A stretch of DNA of 64,000 nt from Desulfobacter postgatei 2ac9. GTDB lineage: Bacteria > Desulfobacterota > Desulfobacteria > Desulfobacterales > Desulfobacteraceae. Positions 8,644 through 16,738 of this stretch are shown piece after piece; positions within the stretch are counted from its first letter, which is position 1, and each line of letters starts with the position of its first letter. Under the pieces are notes generated by a model. It was not told the DNA's origin, searched no databases, and saw only the letters and a program-made list of their open reading frames with translations. The position numbers and the translations under genes are program-made. Where the stretch lies: assembly GCF_000233695.2 (NCBI RefSeq), contig NZ_CM001488.1:3315453-3379452 (forward strand), given 5' to 3'.

Positions 8644-9300
8644 ATGCTAAAACTATTTCCACGAATTTGTGCGGTTGTTCTAATTGTTATCGGGATCACA
8701 GGGTTATGCCGCGCCCAGACCGCTTATGTCTCTGATATGCTCATTCTTACATTCAGGAAGGGACCCGGCCCCAACTACCCTTTGATCTCCGCTTTAAAAA
8801 GCGATACCCCTTTAACCATAATTGAAGAAAGCAACGGCTACCTTAAGGTGGCACTTTCATCCGGGGAGCAGGGATGGGTCGACAAAAATTATGTTGTAAC
8901 CGATCTACCCAAACCAATGATCATAGACCAGTTAAAAAAAGAAAATGCCGCCCTTGAAGAAAAAATCAGGGCATTGACGGAACAGGCAGACCACGCCGTC
9001 ATGGAGCAGCTGAAAAAAGAGAACCAGGTCCTGATTCAAAACCTTGAAACCTTAAAGTCACAATATACTGCGCTTAAGGCTGCCTCTGCCACCGATACGT
9101 TAGAAGAGAACAAACGCCTTAAAACCCAGAACACATCTTTGCCGGACACACTTGCCCAGCAAAAGGGTAACTACGAATTCATGTTTAAAACCGGCATGAT
9201 TAAATGGTTTCTGGCCGGTGTGGGCGTGCTTCTCCTTGGCTGGGTTATAGGTCTGAGTGTATCTTCCAGGCAGGGTGGCTCAAGCTCATTGCTGGACTGA
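8644..9300 (+). CDS. SH3-domain protein with coiled coil and C-terminal membrane anchor
   Basis: A 218-residue exported protein of the SH3-and-anchor (YgiM/TIGR04211-like) type. A signal peptide ends near A-Q-T-A-Y-V (residues 24-29). A bacterial SH3 domain follows, with the typical L-x-x-R-x-G-P-G-x-x-Y segment near 37 and G-W-V-D near 77. A Glu/Lys-rich coiled coil runs from about 95 to 160, then one membrane helix near 185-207. The likely position is periplasmic, tethered to the inner membrane and possibly binding cell wall. A strong ribosome site AAGGAGG (8629-8635) supports the start. The role is not known; the next gene encodes a TolC-family protein. Confidence 0.82.
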   Translation: MLKLFPRICAVVLIVIGITGLCRAQTAYVSDMLILTFRKGPGPNYPLISALKSDTPLTIIEESNGYLKVALSSGEQGWVDKNYVVTDLPKPMIIDQLKKENAALEEKIRALTEQADHAVMEQLKKENQVLIQNLETLKSQYTALKAASATDTLEENKRLKTQNTSLPDTLAQQKGNYEFMFKTGMIKWFLAGVGVLLLGWVIGLSVSSRQGGSSSLLD

Positions 9301-9328
9301 CTTTAACCTTCGACCCCCAAAAGTTATA

Positions 9329-10642
9329 ATGTTAAAGATAAACAAGATTCATCTCTTCGTTCTGGTATCATTGTTACTGCTTTTCGGATTTTCAGCACAA
9401 GCTTTTTGCAAGCCGTCATATACCCTGAAACAATTATGCCGAATCGCCAATAAAAATGCAGAAAGCATCCAGATTGCCAGGGAGCAGACCTATATTGCCG
9501 AACAGGATAAAAAACGTGCCCAGTCCGTGCTTATTCCTGCAGCTACGCTATACGCCAGTTACCTGAATTATAAAAACGACGACTATTACACGCCTGATGT
9601 AAATACCTTAGGCGGCAAACTCACCCAGTCATTTACCCTGAACGGCAGGGAACTGATCGCCTATGATATCAGTAAAAAAGATATTGAAAAGGCAAAATAT
9701 TCAGAACAAAACATTAGAACTGATTACATTTTCCAGGTGGCTCAGGCCTATATCCAGGCATTGAATTTGAAACGTCTGGTGGAGGTGGCGGATGCCGAAG
9801 TTGAGCGCTTGACCACATACACAGATTCGATAAATGAAAAACTTAGGGTGGGTAGTGTGACAAAAACAGCGATTTACAGGGCCCGGGCTGAATTGTCAAA
9901 GGCTAAAACCGATCAGATTGTGGCGATCAATAATGTTCAGACAGCCAAGGCAGGTATTGTCAGGCTCACCGGTATCGAAGACCAGTTCTCCATTGCATCG
10001 GGGGATATCAAAGAGATTGAAAATTTTTCAATCACCCTTGAAGAGATAAAATTAAAGGCCCTTGAAAACCGTTATGAAATCAAGGAAGGTAAAAAGGGGG
10101 TTGAAATTGCCCGGCGAAGCATAGCCTATGAAAAAGGTGACTATTGGCCCCGTTTTGAGATTGAAGGCGGCTACCGGGAAAAAGATATCACCTATGATAC
10201 AGGAAACGGGGCACAAGGCGGATATGATACCGCAGAGGCATATATCCAGGCCCAGCTGGTCGTTACCCTGTATGACGGCGGATTGCGAAGTGCTCAGGTA
10301 CGCCAGGCCATGGCAAAGTATCGCCAGGCCATGCAGGCACTTGCCAATGAAGAAAAGGCCATAATCCTTGAATCAAAGCAATCCTTTCTGGAATTTAACA
10401 CCTCAAAAGCGACCCTGATCAACCTTGCTGATGAAGTGAAATCTGCCGAAGAAAATTTCAACGCCGTTCAAATGCAATTCAAATACGGCATGGCTGACAG
10501 TATAGATATCATGGATGCCAATACGTTGCTTGTTGAGGCCCAGCGGCGCATATCCAATGCCCGTTCCTCCTTTTATCTGTCCATTTTGAAAATTATTTAC
10601 ACCCAGGGGGATATCCTATATTATTTTTTAAACAAAAAATAA
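9329..10642 (+). CDS. TolC-family outer membrane efflux protein
   Basis: 438 residues from the ATG at 9329. A longer frame exists from 9257, but this start directly precedes a signal peptide (M-L-K-I-N-K, then a hydrophobic stretch ending A-Q-A-F-C). Two repeats of the OEP/TolC type follow, with long amphipathic helices and the Y-D-G-G-L-R segment typical of the second repeat near residue 310. TolC-family proteins form the outer-membrane channel of tripartite export systems. No membrane-fusion protein or pump is adjacent in this window. It follows the SH3 protein by 28 bases with no obvious terminator between. Confidence 0.87.
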   Translation: MLKINKIHLFVLVSLLLLFGFSAQAFCKPSYTLKQLCRIANKNAESIQIAREQTYIAEQDKKRAQSVLIPAATLYASYLNYKNDDYYTPDVNTLGGKLTQSFTLNGRELIAYDISKKDIEKAKYSEQNIRTDYIFQVAQAYIQALNLKRLVEVADAEVERLTTYTDSINEKLRVGSVTKTAIYRARAELSKAKTDQIVAINNVQTAKAGIVRLTGIEDQFSIASGDIKEIENFSITLEEIKLKALENRYEIKEGKKGVEIARRSIAYEKGDYWPRFEIEGGYREKDITYDTGNGAQGGYDTAEAYIQAQLVVTLYDGGLRSAQVRQAMAKYRQAMQALANEEKAIILESKQSFLEFNTSKATLINLADEVKSAEENFNAVQMQFKYGMADSIDIMDANTLLVEAQRRISNARSSFYLSILKIIYTQGDILYYFLNKK

Positions 10643-10655
10643 AGGAGTACAACCT

Positions 10656-10982
10656 ATGTACGAAATCATCGCCACCCCCGAGGAGTACCAGATTGACCAC
10701 CTGATTAACGGCACTGACAACGCAAATATAGACCTGACAAGAGAAGAAAGGGACAAATGGGCAAAACAGATCGTTCAATTTAGTCAACGTTTGGCCGATT
10801 TTGCCCAAAAAGCAGACTTGTTTTCGTCGCTTCTTGCATCAGAAGAAAAGATTTCGGCGACCCCGGCCTCATTGAAAACACTGAAAATTCAGCTTTTCAT
10901 GATTAACGATGCCTTGAATTCCGCCTTAGATATTGCTGACATGATGGAAAACGATATGATCAAAACGCCCCAGGAGGCGTAA
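10656..10982 (+). CDS. Small hypothetical protein
   Basis: 108 residues, acidic and predicted largely helical, with no signal peptide, metal site or family motif that I recognise. A good ribosome site (AAAGGAG, 10642-10648) supports the start at 10656. It follows the TolC-family gene by 13 bases and is closed by a strong terminator at 11039-11085, so it is probably the last gene of that transcript. A cytoplasmic accessory role is possible but nothing shows it. Confidence 0.6.
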   Translation: MYEIIATPEEYQIDHLINGTDNANIDLTREERDKWAKQIVQFSQRLADFAQKADLFSSLLASEEKISATPASLKTLKIQLFMINDALNSALDIADMMENDMIKTPQEA

Positions 10983-11038
10983 AATCGGATACTTCGAATA
11001 GTTTGAGCGCATTCACGGCTATTTTCCATTGAATGTAT

Positions 11039-11085
11039 ATTCCAAGCACCATGTTTTGATAAGAGATGGTGCTTGGAATTTTTTT
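11039..11085 (+). terminator. Strong rho-independent terminator
   Basis: A 14-bp arm ATTCCAAGCACCAT (11039-11052) pairs perfectly with its complement at 11066-11079, followed by a run of seven T. It ends the 8.6-11 kb rightward transcript. Its T run reaches into the stop of the convergent thioesterase gene. Confidence 0.9.
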
Positions 11086-11467
11086 ATTCAAGGACATGTT
11101 TTTCCAGGATAAAACAGGAAAAATCCCCTTTGAAAACCACTTCATCTTCACGTTTAACCACAACACCGACCATCTGTTTTTTACCTGACACGGATGATAC
11201 ACTAGCCTCGGCACAGACCGATTCCCCTGCTTTGACAGGTTTCAGGAATTTAACATCCGCTCCGCCAAGCACAACATTGGGATGATTCACTGCAAGCATA
11301 GCCGCATAGTCGGCAAGTCCGAAAATAAATCCGCCATGCACCAGCCCTGAGTCATCTGTCGCCATTCTGGGCGTAGTCGTATATTCCACACGGCTCTTAC
11401 CGGTTTCAACCATGACCGGCGTTCCGCACAATTCATTGTCTATTAATTGATGGGTTATGATATCCAT
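11084..11467 (-). CDS. Hotdog-fold thioesterase family protein (PaaI/4HBT-like)
   Basis: 127 residues with the single hotdog domain. The central helix segment is V-H-G-G-F-I-F-G-L-A-D-Y-A, where H-G-G and the following Asp are the positions that serve catalysis in PaaI-type acyl-CoA thioesterases. The strand segment V-K-F-L-K-P-V-K-A-G-E is also typical. The substrate is unknown. A consensus ribosome site AAGGAG lies 8 bases before the ATG. It stands downstream of aroK on the same strand and may be the last gene of the aromatic cluster, but no functional link to that pathway is evident. Confidence 0.82.
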   Translation of the reverse strand: MDIITHQLIDNELCGTPVMVETGKSRVEYTTTPRMATDDSGLVHGGFIFGLADYAAMLAVNHPNVVLGGADVKFLKPVKAGESVCAEASVSSVSGKKQMVGVVVKREDEVVFKGDFSCFILEKHVLE

Positions 11468-11557
11468 TAAAAATTCTCCTTTTTTTTAGTGTTTGGACGA
11501 AAAGTTGCCCACCTGCGGCGTTGCAAAAAAACAATTTTATTGGGTTACTTTGCAAAC

Positions 11558-12097
11558 TTATGAAATTTCGGTCCGACTCCCTGGATCAAGTTGGGCCTTG
11601 ATCTCTAGTGCCGCGGCTTTCGGAGTGTATTTTTCGGTGTCAATCGAGACACCCGCAAGCTCCTGGTACAAGGGGGTTCTGATTTCAAGCATTTTTTCTG
11701 TTTCAAGGGAAAGGCTGTCACGGGTTAAATCCGGTCTTCGGTCAGTGTTGTTTTCATCTTTGCTGATTCTGTCCGTCAGAACGGATGCTGTGGCATAAAG
11801 ATATACAACAATCCCGTTTTCTTTTAAAAACTGTCTGTTTTCTTCTGCAAGGATGATCCCCCCGCCCGTAGCTATGACGGGTGAATTCTTCAAATCCAGA
11901 TTCATAAGTGTTTGAGTTTCTTTTGCCCTGAAATAGGCCCAGCCGTGCCGGCCCACCATCTGTGCAATGGTTGTACCGTAAGTTGATTCCAAAACCAGAT
12001 CCGTATCCAGAAACGTTTTATTCAAAAGATCGGCAAGGTACTTTCCGGTACTGGTTTTGCCGGTACACCGGTATCCGATAAGAAAAATGGGACCCAT
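11558..12097 (-). CDS. aroK: Shikimate kinase
   Basis: Phosphorylates shikimate with ATP, the fifth step to chorismate. The 179-residue P-loop kinase shows Walker A G-Y-R-C-T-G-K-T near residue 7, the shikimate-binding D-T-D near 33, R-x-K near 59, the G-G-G segment near 80 and the lid T-D-R-R-P-D near 118. The ATG follows AAGGAGG by 4 bases. The last eight codons (P-G-S-R-T-E-I-S) are encoded by a GGGAGTCGGACC element that recurs near 28.57 kb, so the C-terminus may have been rewritten by a repeat. It is the last biosynthetic gene of the pheA-aroE-aroA-aroK run. Confidence 0.94.
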   Translation of the reverse strand: MGPIFLIGYRCTGKTSTGKYLADLLNKTFLDTDLVLESTYGTTIAQMVGRHGWAYFRAKETQTLMNLDLKNSPVIATGGGIILAEENRQFLKENGIVVYLYATASVLTDRISKDENNTDRRPDLTRDSLSLETEKMLEIRTPLYQELAGVSIDTEKYTPKAAALEIKAQLDPGSRTEIS

Positions 12098-12109
12098 GGT
12101 ACCTCCTTT

Positions 12110-13366
12110 TTAGAGGGCGTCAAAAAGCTGCCAAAATGTGGGAAATGATTTCTCCACGCACACGGGATTTTCAATTTTAATATCGTCCACCCTAAGACCG
12201 GCAACCGCAAAGGCCATGGCAATGCGGTGGTCGTTAAAGGTTTCAATGAGTGCGCCATGGGGTGTGCCCCCCGTAATTTCCATAAAATCCGGTCCCTGCA
12301 CCGCTTTAATTCCCATTTTTGTGAGCTGGGAACAAACCGCATCAATGCGGTCGCACTCCTTGACCCGAAGATGTCCAATATTACGAATCCGGGTGGTGCC
12401 TTCGGCAAACGCGGCTGTTACAGCCACAGCAGGCACGGCATCGGGGGTATCGGACATATCCACATCCACGCCGTGCAGGGGATGGCCCTTTACCCGCAGG
12501 ACCCGGCCATCATGATTTACCGTACAGCCCATCTTCTCAAATATATATGCCTGTTTCAGATCGCCCTGCAAAGAGGCTGTGCCGATATTATCCACCCCGA
12601 TATCCGCACCTGTTACAGCCCCTGCTGCCCAAAAATAGCCGGCATTGGAAAGATCCGGCTCCACGGTTCTGCTTCCGGATGAGTAAGTCTGGCCCCCCGG
12701 GACCTCATAGCAGGTGTCGGATACCTGGAAGGCATTGACCCCAAACTGCTTCATCACATCCAAAGTCAAATCAATATATGGCTGGGACACGGCAGGCCCT
12801 GTCAAATCAATCACGAGGCCCTGATCAAAAAAAGCACCGGCCATGAGCAGGGCGGACAGGTACTGGCTTGACCTGGAGCAGTCAAGAAGCGTTCGCCCCC
12901 CTGCCCTGTCACCGCCCTGGATCACTACCGGCGGTGTACCTTCATTGTTTTGGGAAGCCGCACTGATCCGGATACGGCCAAGAGCGTCTAAAAGCTCTCC
13001 CATGGGGCGTTGACGCATGCGCTCATCCCCGGTCAGAGTATATGGGGTGCTGCCAAGGGCGGCAATGCCTGCTAAAAGGCGCATGGACGTGCCTGAGTTA
13101 CCAAGGTGGATGGGATCCGGCCAGGGTTTGGGCCTGCCGCCGAAACCTGTAACCGACAGGGTACCGTCTTGTCTGCTTTCGATTTGAGCCCCCATACACT
13201 CCAGGGTTTTGCGGGTAAGAGAAATATCCTGGCTGTCGAGCACATTATAAATTTGAGATATGCCGTCGGCCAGCGCGGCACAGATCAACATCCTGTGTGA
13301 AATGCTCTTGGAACCCGGAATTTTGACCACCTGGTCATGGATCTTTCTGGAAATTACCAGTTTCAT
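12110..13366 (-). CDS. aroA: 3-phosphoshikimate 1-carboxyvinyltransferase (EPSP synthase)
   Basis: Joins shikimate 3-phosphate and phosphoenolpyruvate to give EPSP. 418 residues, normal for the family. Signature segments are I-P-G-S-K-S-I-S-H-R near residue 16, L-G-N-S-G-T-S-M-R near 87 (the PEP-binding block) and N-D-H-R-I-A-M-A near 385. The N-S-G-T-S-M-R form, with Ser after Thr, is a variant of the more common N-A-G-T-A-x-R block. AAAGGAG lies before the ATG. It sits between aroE and aroK in the aromatic operon with gaps of about 12-15 bases. Confidence 0.95.
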   Translation of the reverse strand: MKLVISRKIHDQVVKIPGSKSISHRMLICAALADGISQIYNVLDSQDISLTRKTLECMGAQIESRQDGTLSVTGFGGRPKPWPDPIHLGNSGTSMRLLAGIAALGSTPYTLTGDERMRQRPMGELLDALGRIRISAASQNNEGTPPVVIQGGDRAGGRTLLDCSRSSQYLSALLMAGAFFDQGLVIDLTGPAVSQPYIDLTLDVMKQFGVNAFQVSDTCYEVPGGQTYSSGSRTVEPDLSNAGYFWAAGAVTGADIGVDNIGTASLQGDLKQAYIFEKMGCTVNHDGRVLRVKGHPLHGVDVDMSDTPDAVPAVAVTAAFAEGTTRIRNIGHLRVKECDRIDAVCSQLTKMGIKAVQGPDFMEITGGTPHGALIETFNDHRIAMAFAVAGLRVDDIKIENPVCVEKSFPTFWQLFDAL

Positions 13367-13381
13367 AAAGTTCTCCTTTAA

Positions 13382-14182
13382 TCAGTCGTTAATAATGGTG
13401 TTTCGCATCAGATCCGTATCAGGGATTATACCTGTCCATAATTCAAACTGGGCGGCTGCCTGGGCAATGAACATGGACAGGCCGTCAATGGTTGTGCAGC
13501 CCTTTTGTTCTGCAGCTTCAAGCAGCCGGGTTCTCAACGGGGTATATACCACATCCATTACCACCATTTCCGATCTTAATGCTTCGGGCGGAAAGCTGAT
13601 TTCATTCTCTTTGGGTGTCATGCCGATGCTTGTGGTGTTGATAATCACATCCGCCTGGATATTTTCCATCTCTTCGGCAGGTATAAACCGAGCATTAACC
13701 GTCTCAGCAAGGGCCCGGCCTTTTTGTTCCGTCCGATTGGTGATGATGATATCCCCATTTTGGGCTTCAATACCGTGGGCCACGGCCCGGGCTGCCCCGC
13801 CTGCACCCACAATACAGACGGTTTTTCCTGAAATGCCAAAGGGGACAAGAGGCGCAACAGCGGCTTGACAATCGGTATTATATCCTTTTAATACGCCGTT
13901 TTCATTCACTATAGTGTTTACGGCACCAATGGCCCGGGCTGTGGGATCGATCCAGTCAATATGTTCCATGATGGATTCCTTGAAAGGAATGGTTACGGAA
14001 GCTCCCTTGATATCGAGCGTACGCACAGCCTGTGCCGCTCCTGCCGCATCCTGCACCTCAAAAGCAAGGTAAACGGCATTGATGTCCTTATCTTTAAACG
14101 CTGCATTATGAATCACAGGACCTTTAGAGTGCCTGGCAGGATTGCCGAATAGACAATATAGCCGGGTGGCAGCGTCAATCAT
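13382..14182 (-). CDS. aroE: Shikimate dehydrogenase
   Basis: Reduces 3-dehydroshikimate with NADPH. The 266-residue protein has the substrate domain G-N-P-A-R-H-S-K-G-P near residue 13, V-T-I-P-F-K-E near 63 with the catalytic Lys, and N-T-D near 104. The Rossmann motif G-A-G-G-A-A-R near 128 is followed by N-T-T-S-I-G-M near 188. The first position after the conserved H-S is Lys instead of the usual Leu/Lys-Ser pair, which is a small change. The ATG overlaps the pheA stop (ATGA), so translation is coupled to pheA. Confidence 0.94.
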   Translation of the reverse strand: MIDAATRLYCLFGNPARHSKGPVIHNAAFKDKDINAVYLAFEVQDAAGAAQAVRTLDIKGASVTIPFKESIMEHIDWIDPTARAIGAVNTIVNENGVLKGYNTDCQAAVAPLVPFGISGKTVCIVGAGGAARAVAHGIEAQNGDIIITNRTEQKGRALAETVNARFIPAEEMENIQADVIINTTSIGMTPKENEISFPPEALRSEMVVMDVVYTPLRTRLLEAAEQKGCTTIDGLSMFIAQAAAQFELWTGIIPDTDLMRNTIIND

Positions 14183-15318
14183 TGTAATATCTCCTGTTTT
14201 TCAAAAATCGGGTACGACCCCAGCACCTTTAAATACAGGGCCTGGCTTCGAATCTGTTCAATGGTTTGAAATACGATTTCATCCTGGATATGCCCTTCAA
14301 TATCCATGAAAAAATGATAGCTCCAGTTATAGTGACGCGTGGGTCTGGATTCAAGTTTAACCATGTTCAGGCCGGATCTGTTCACAGGCGAAAGCGCCCT
14401 GAAAAGTGCGCCCGGGGTGTGGTTCGTGGCAAACATAATAGATGTTTTATCATTCCCTGTTCTCTCCGGACGATCACCCCCAATCACAAGGAACCGCGTA
14501 ATATTTCCGGCACGATCCTGTATTTTTGATGCCACCGGCAGCAGGTTATAAAAATGTGCTGCTTTGCCGGATGCAATGGCGGCAATCTGTTCATCCTTCG
14601 AGGCCAGAAGAGCCGCATTTGATGTGGAGCTGGTCTCCATGACTATGGCATGGGGCAGATGTTTCTTCAACCAGTTTTTGCACTGGGCAATGGCCTGGGG
14701 ATGGGAATAAACGGTTTTAACGTCTTTGAGTTCCCCTGTAATGGATAACAGATCATGGGAAACAGGCTCATAATGCTCTGCCGTAATTTCAAGATCAAAC
14801 TCGGCAAAAAGATCAAGGGTATAGTTGACAGCCCCTTCAATGGAGTTTTCAACGGGAACAATGCCGAAATGCAGCTCTTTTCGCTCGATATTGTTGAAAA
14901 TATCAAAAAAACCGGCTTGTTCTACAAATTCCCCGCAGTGGTTGAAATAATGAAGGGCGGCAATATGGGAATGGCTGGCAAGGGGCCCTAAATAACCAAT
15001 GGTCTTAGGCTTCTGGATTTCCCGTGTAGCCGTGATGATCACATTGAAAATATACTGAATCAGGCTTTCGTCCGCAGGGCCGGGGTTCAGCCGGGAAAGC
15101 CGCTCAATCACCATGCGTTCCCGGGTTCGATCCAGAATTTGACTGCCTTTTTGTTTTTTAATCTCCCCTACTTTTTTGCCGATCTCAAGGCGCTGATTGA
15201 TCAGTTCAAGAATGCGCTCATCAATACGGTCAATTTCGCCACGAAGCGGAGACAGGGGCGAAGAATCATCTTCTGCCTGCTTTTGATTGTCCTTGTCTTT
15301 AATCTCATGGTCAGTCAT
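14179..15318 (-). CDS. pheA: Bifunctional chorismate mutase / prephenate dehydratase
   Basis: Converts chorismate to prephenate and then to phenylpyruvate. A 10-codon longer frame starts at a TTG (15348), but AAGGAAA stands 7 bases before the ATG at 15318, which I prefer (379 residues). An AroQ-type mutase helix bundle covers about residues 25-105. The dehydratase follows, with G-Y-L-G-P-L-A-S near 110 and V-E-N-S-I-E-G-A-V near 160. A C-terminal ACT domain includes the Phe-binding E-S-R-P near 320, indicating feedback inhibition by phenylalanine. It is headed by a Phe-rich leader ORF and terminator, so transcription is also probably attenuated. Confidence 0.95.
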   Translation of the reverse strand: MTDHEIKDKDNQKQAEDDSSPLSPLRGEIDRIDERILELINQRLEIGKKVGEIKKQKGSQILDRTRERMVIERLSRLNPGPADESLIQYIFNVIITATREIQKPKTIGYLGPLASHSHIAALHYFNHCGEFVEQAGFFDIFNNIERKELHFGIVPVENSIEGAVNYTLDLFAEFDLEITAEHYEPVSHDLLSITGELKDVKTVYSHPQAIAQCKNWLKKHLPHAIVMETSSTSNAALLASKDEQIAAIASGKAAHFYNLLPVASKIQDRAGNITRFLVIGGDRPERTGNDKTSIMFATNHTPGALFRALSPVNRSGLNMVKLESRPTRHYNWSYHFFMDIEGHIQDEIVFQTIEQIRSQALYLKVLGSYPIFEKQEILQ

Positions 15319-15349
15319 GTCAATTTCCTTTTTTATAATCAGCTTCAAA

Positions 15350-15386
15350 TAAAAAAACCGCCTCAGGTTTTGCCTGCTGCGGTTTT
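15350..15386 (-). terminator. Attenuator terminator hairpin upstream of pheA
   Basis: On the minus strand AAAACCGC pairs with GCGGTTTT, with an inner CAGG/CCTG stem, and a run of T follows directly. It lies between the leader ORF stop (15416) and the pheA start (15318). The 5' arm contains GCAGGC (15372-15377), which is complementary to GCCTGC (15430-15435) inside the end of the leader ORF. Two alternative structures are therefore possible, as in the phe, trp and his attenuators of enteric bacteria. Confidence 0.82.
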
Positions 15387-15415
15387 AGTGATTTAGTTAA
15401 AATTTATGGGAAAAA

Positions 15416-15493
15416 TCAGTTGTCCACAGGCAGGCTGTCCTTTCTATAAAATCGAGTGCTAAAATAAAAATTTTTGCTGAAGCTAAAGATCAT
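15416..15493 (-). CDS. pheL: Phe leader peptide (25 aa) of the pheA-aroE-aroA-aroK operon
   Basis: A 25-codon ORF with a ribosome site (GGGGAG about 12 bases before ATG 15493). Phe is at positions 3, 5, 9, 11 and 15, and Tyr at 10 and 16, so 7 of the first 16 residues are aromatic; in a random short ORF this is very unlikely. The sequence begins M-I-F-S-F-S and ends V-D-N. It is followed by the attenuator hairpin and then pheA. By analogy with E. coli pheL, ribosomes stalling at Phe codons when charged tRNA-Phe is scarce would prevent the terminator from forming. The arrangement is seen directly; the regulation is inferred. Confidence 0.85.
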   Translation of the reverse strand: MIFSFSKNFYFSTRFYRKDSLPVDN

Positions 15494-15509
15494 TAAACTA
15501 TTTCTCCCC

Positions 15510-16340
15510 TTATATTTTTTTAAGACCATATACGTTGGATCTGTTTCTGTCAATAGATTCAGACTCAATCTCCAGGCCAATCGCATGTAAACATATCCTG
15601 GAAATTAATGGGTTGGGTGCTATACCCACAAACGGAACACACCCAAAATGTTTAAAAACAATGGGAGAAGCGGACCGAACGGCGGCAGCAACAATTTTGC
15701 CGGGTTCGGGGCGCCATTGGAAAAACTGCCACATGGGGTCGGCCCGACCGGTATCACGGAAGGTGATTTGAATGCCAGTTTCATTTACATTAAATGAAAA
15801 ACTGTTTAGAGGGATGGATAATCCCTTGCCAACCGCCTTGATATAGGCCTCTTTCAAAGTCCAGATATCAAAAAACAGCTTTCGTTTTTCAGCCTCTGGT
15901 GCCTGTGAGACAAGCGCTGCCTCACAAGAAGAAAAAAAGCGTTTGGCAATGGAAAAATCCGTGTGCCGCCCCACATCTTCCACATCCACACCCACGGCAG
16001 CATTCCGGCACAGGGCGCAGACTGCCACACCATGGCTATGGGAAAGGTTAAAATGCATATCCGGCAATTCAGCAAGAAAGGGTTTGCCATGTTCATTAAC
16101 CGAAAAGTTAAGGGATCGCGGATCCTGTCGGGTCGTTTCGGCGATCAAATAGCGCAATAGGGCCCTGGACACCAGGCTGAGGTGCCGGTCTGATTGTTTC
16201 ATATACCGATCCGCCTTCCGGATTTCAGGGGGGGAAAGACAGGCCCTGTATTGTTCTAAAAGACAGGGATCTGATATCCGGTCTGCCCGGGTGTAGTATA
16301 CATAAACATGACCGGAATCCGGAGAAGGCGGTTTTTTCAT
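15510..16340 (-). CDS. 4'-phosphopantetheinyl transferase (Sfp/Gsp type)
   Basis: Transfers phosphopantetheine from CoA to carrier proteins. Motifs are V-G-V-D-V-E-D near residue 110 (Mg-binding Asp and Glu) and W-T-L-K-E-A-Y-I-K-A-V-G-K-G-L near 160. These are the signature of the Sfp superfamily. I place the start at 16340 (M-K-K-P-P-S, 276 residues). A longer frame begins at 16436 with 32 extra residues of low similarity to the family, and neither start has a strong ribosome site. The stop lies 17 bases before the Phe leader ORF, so the leader promoter may lie inside this gene, or the two may be cotranscribed. Confidence 0.85.
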   Translation of the reverse strand: MKKPPSPDSGHVYVYYTRADRISDPCLLEQYRACLSPPEIRKADRYMKQSDRHLSLVSRALLRYLIAETTRQDPRSLNFSVNEHGKPFLAELPDMHFNLSHSHGVAVCALCRNAAVGVDVEDVGRHTDFSIAKRFFSSCEAALVSQAPEAEKRKLFFDIWTLKEAYIKAVGKGLSIPLNSFSFNVNETGIQITFRDTGRADPMWQFFQWRPEPGKIVAAAVRSASPIVFKHFGCVPFVGIAPNPLISRICLHAIGLEIESESIDRNRSNVYGLKKI

Positions 16341-16436
16341 AACTGAGACCTGCTGTTCTTTAATTTTTCGTATCCTCAGGTTTAAAAAGGATACTAGCAT
16401 ACCATAAAAAAGATCCTTTTTAAGCTTTAAATCCAT

Positions 16437-16738
16437 TTCAAAATCAGATCTTTTCCGGGAAATTTTAAAACTTTCTATTCCTGTCCTGAAATTTTTTTGG
16501 CAAAAAAAGCCTTAAATATGCCGGCATGTACACCAGACGAATGAGGGCGAGAAAAATATTTCTGGTCTCTGATTCAGGTCTTGAAAAATACTGAGGAGAA
16601 TAGTGTCACCGCGTCTATCAGTTTCAATACCGCAACACACTTGACAATGTTCCGCGAAATCCGGCCACCTCTGCGGAGAAGCTCCTTGATGGGATGAGAG
16701 TCTTTGTGTATAAGGAATCGCCCAGGGCCGGCCGTCTG
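16437..16738. other. Intergenic stretch, no gene seen
   Basis: About 300 bases between the PPTase region and the FapA-like gene, both leftward. Frames that cross it have no ribosome site or family signature. AT-rich sequence near 16430-16515 could hold the PPTase promoter, but I see no convincing -35/-10 pair. Confidence 0.4.
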
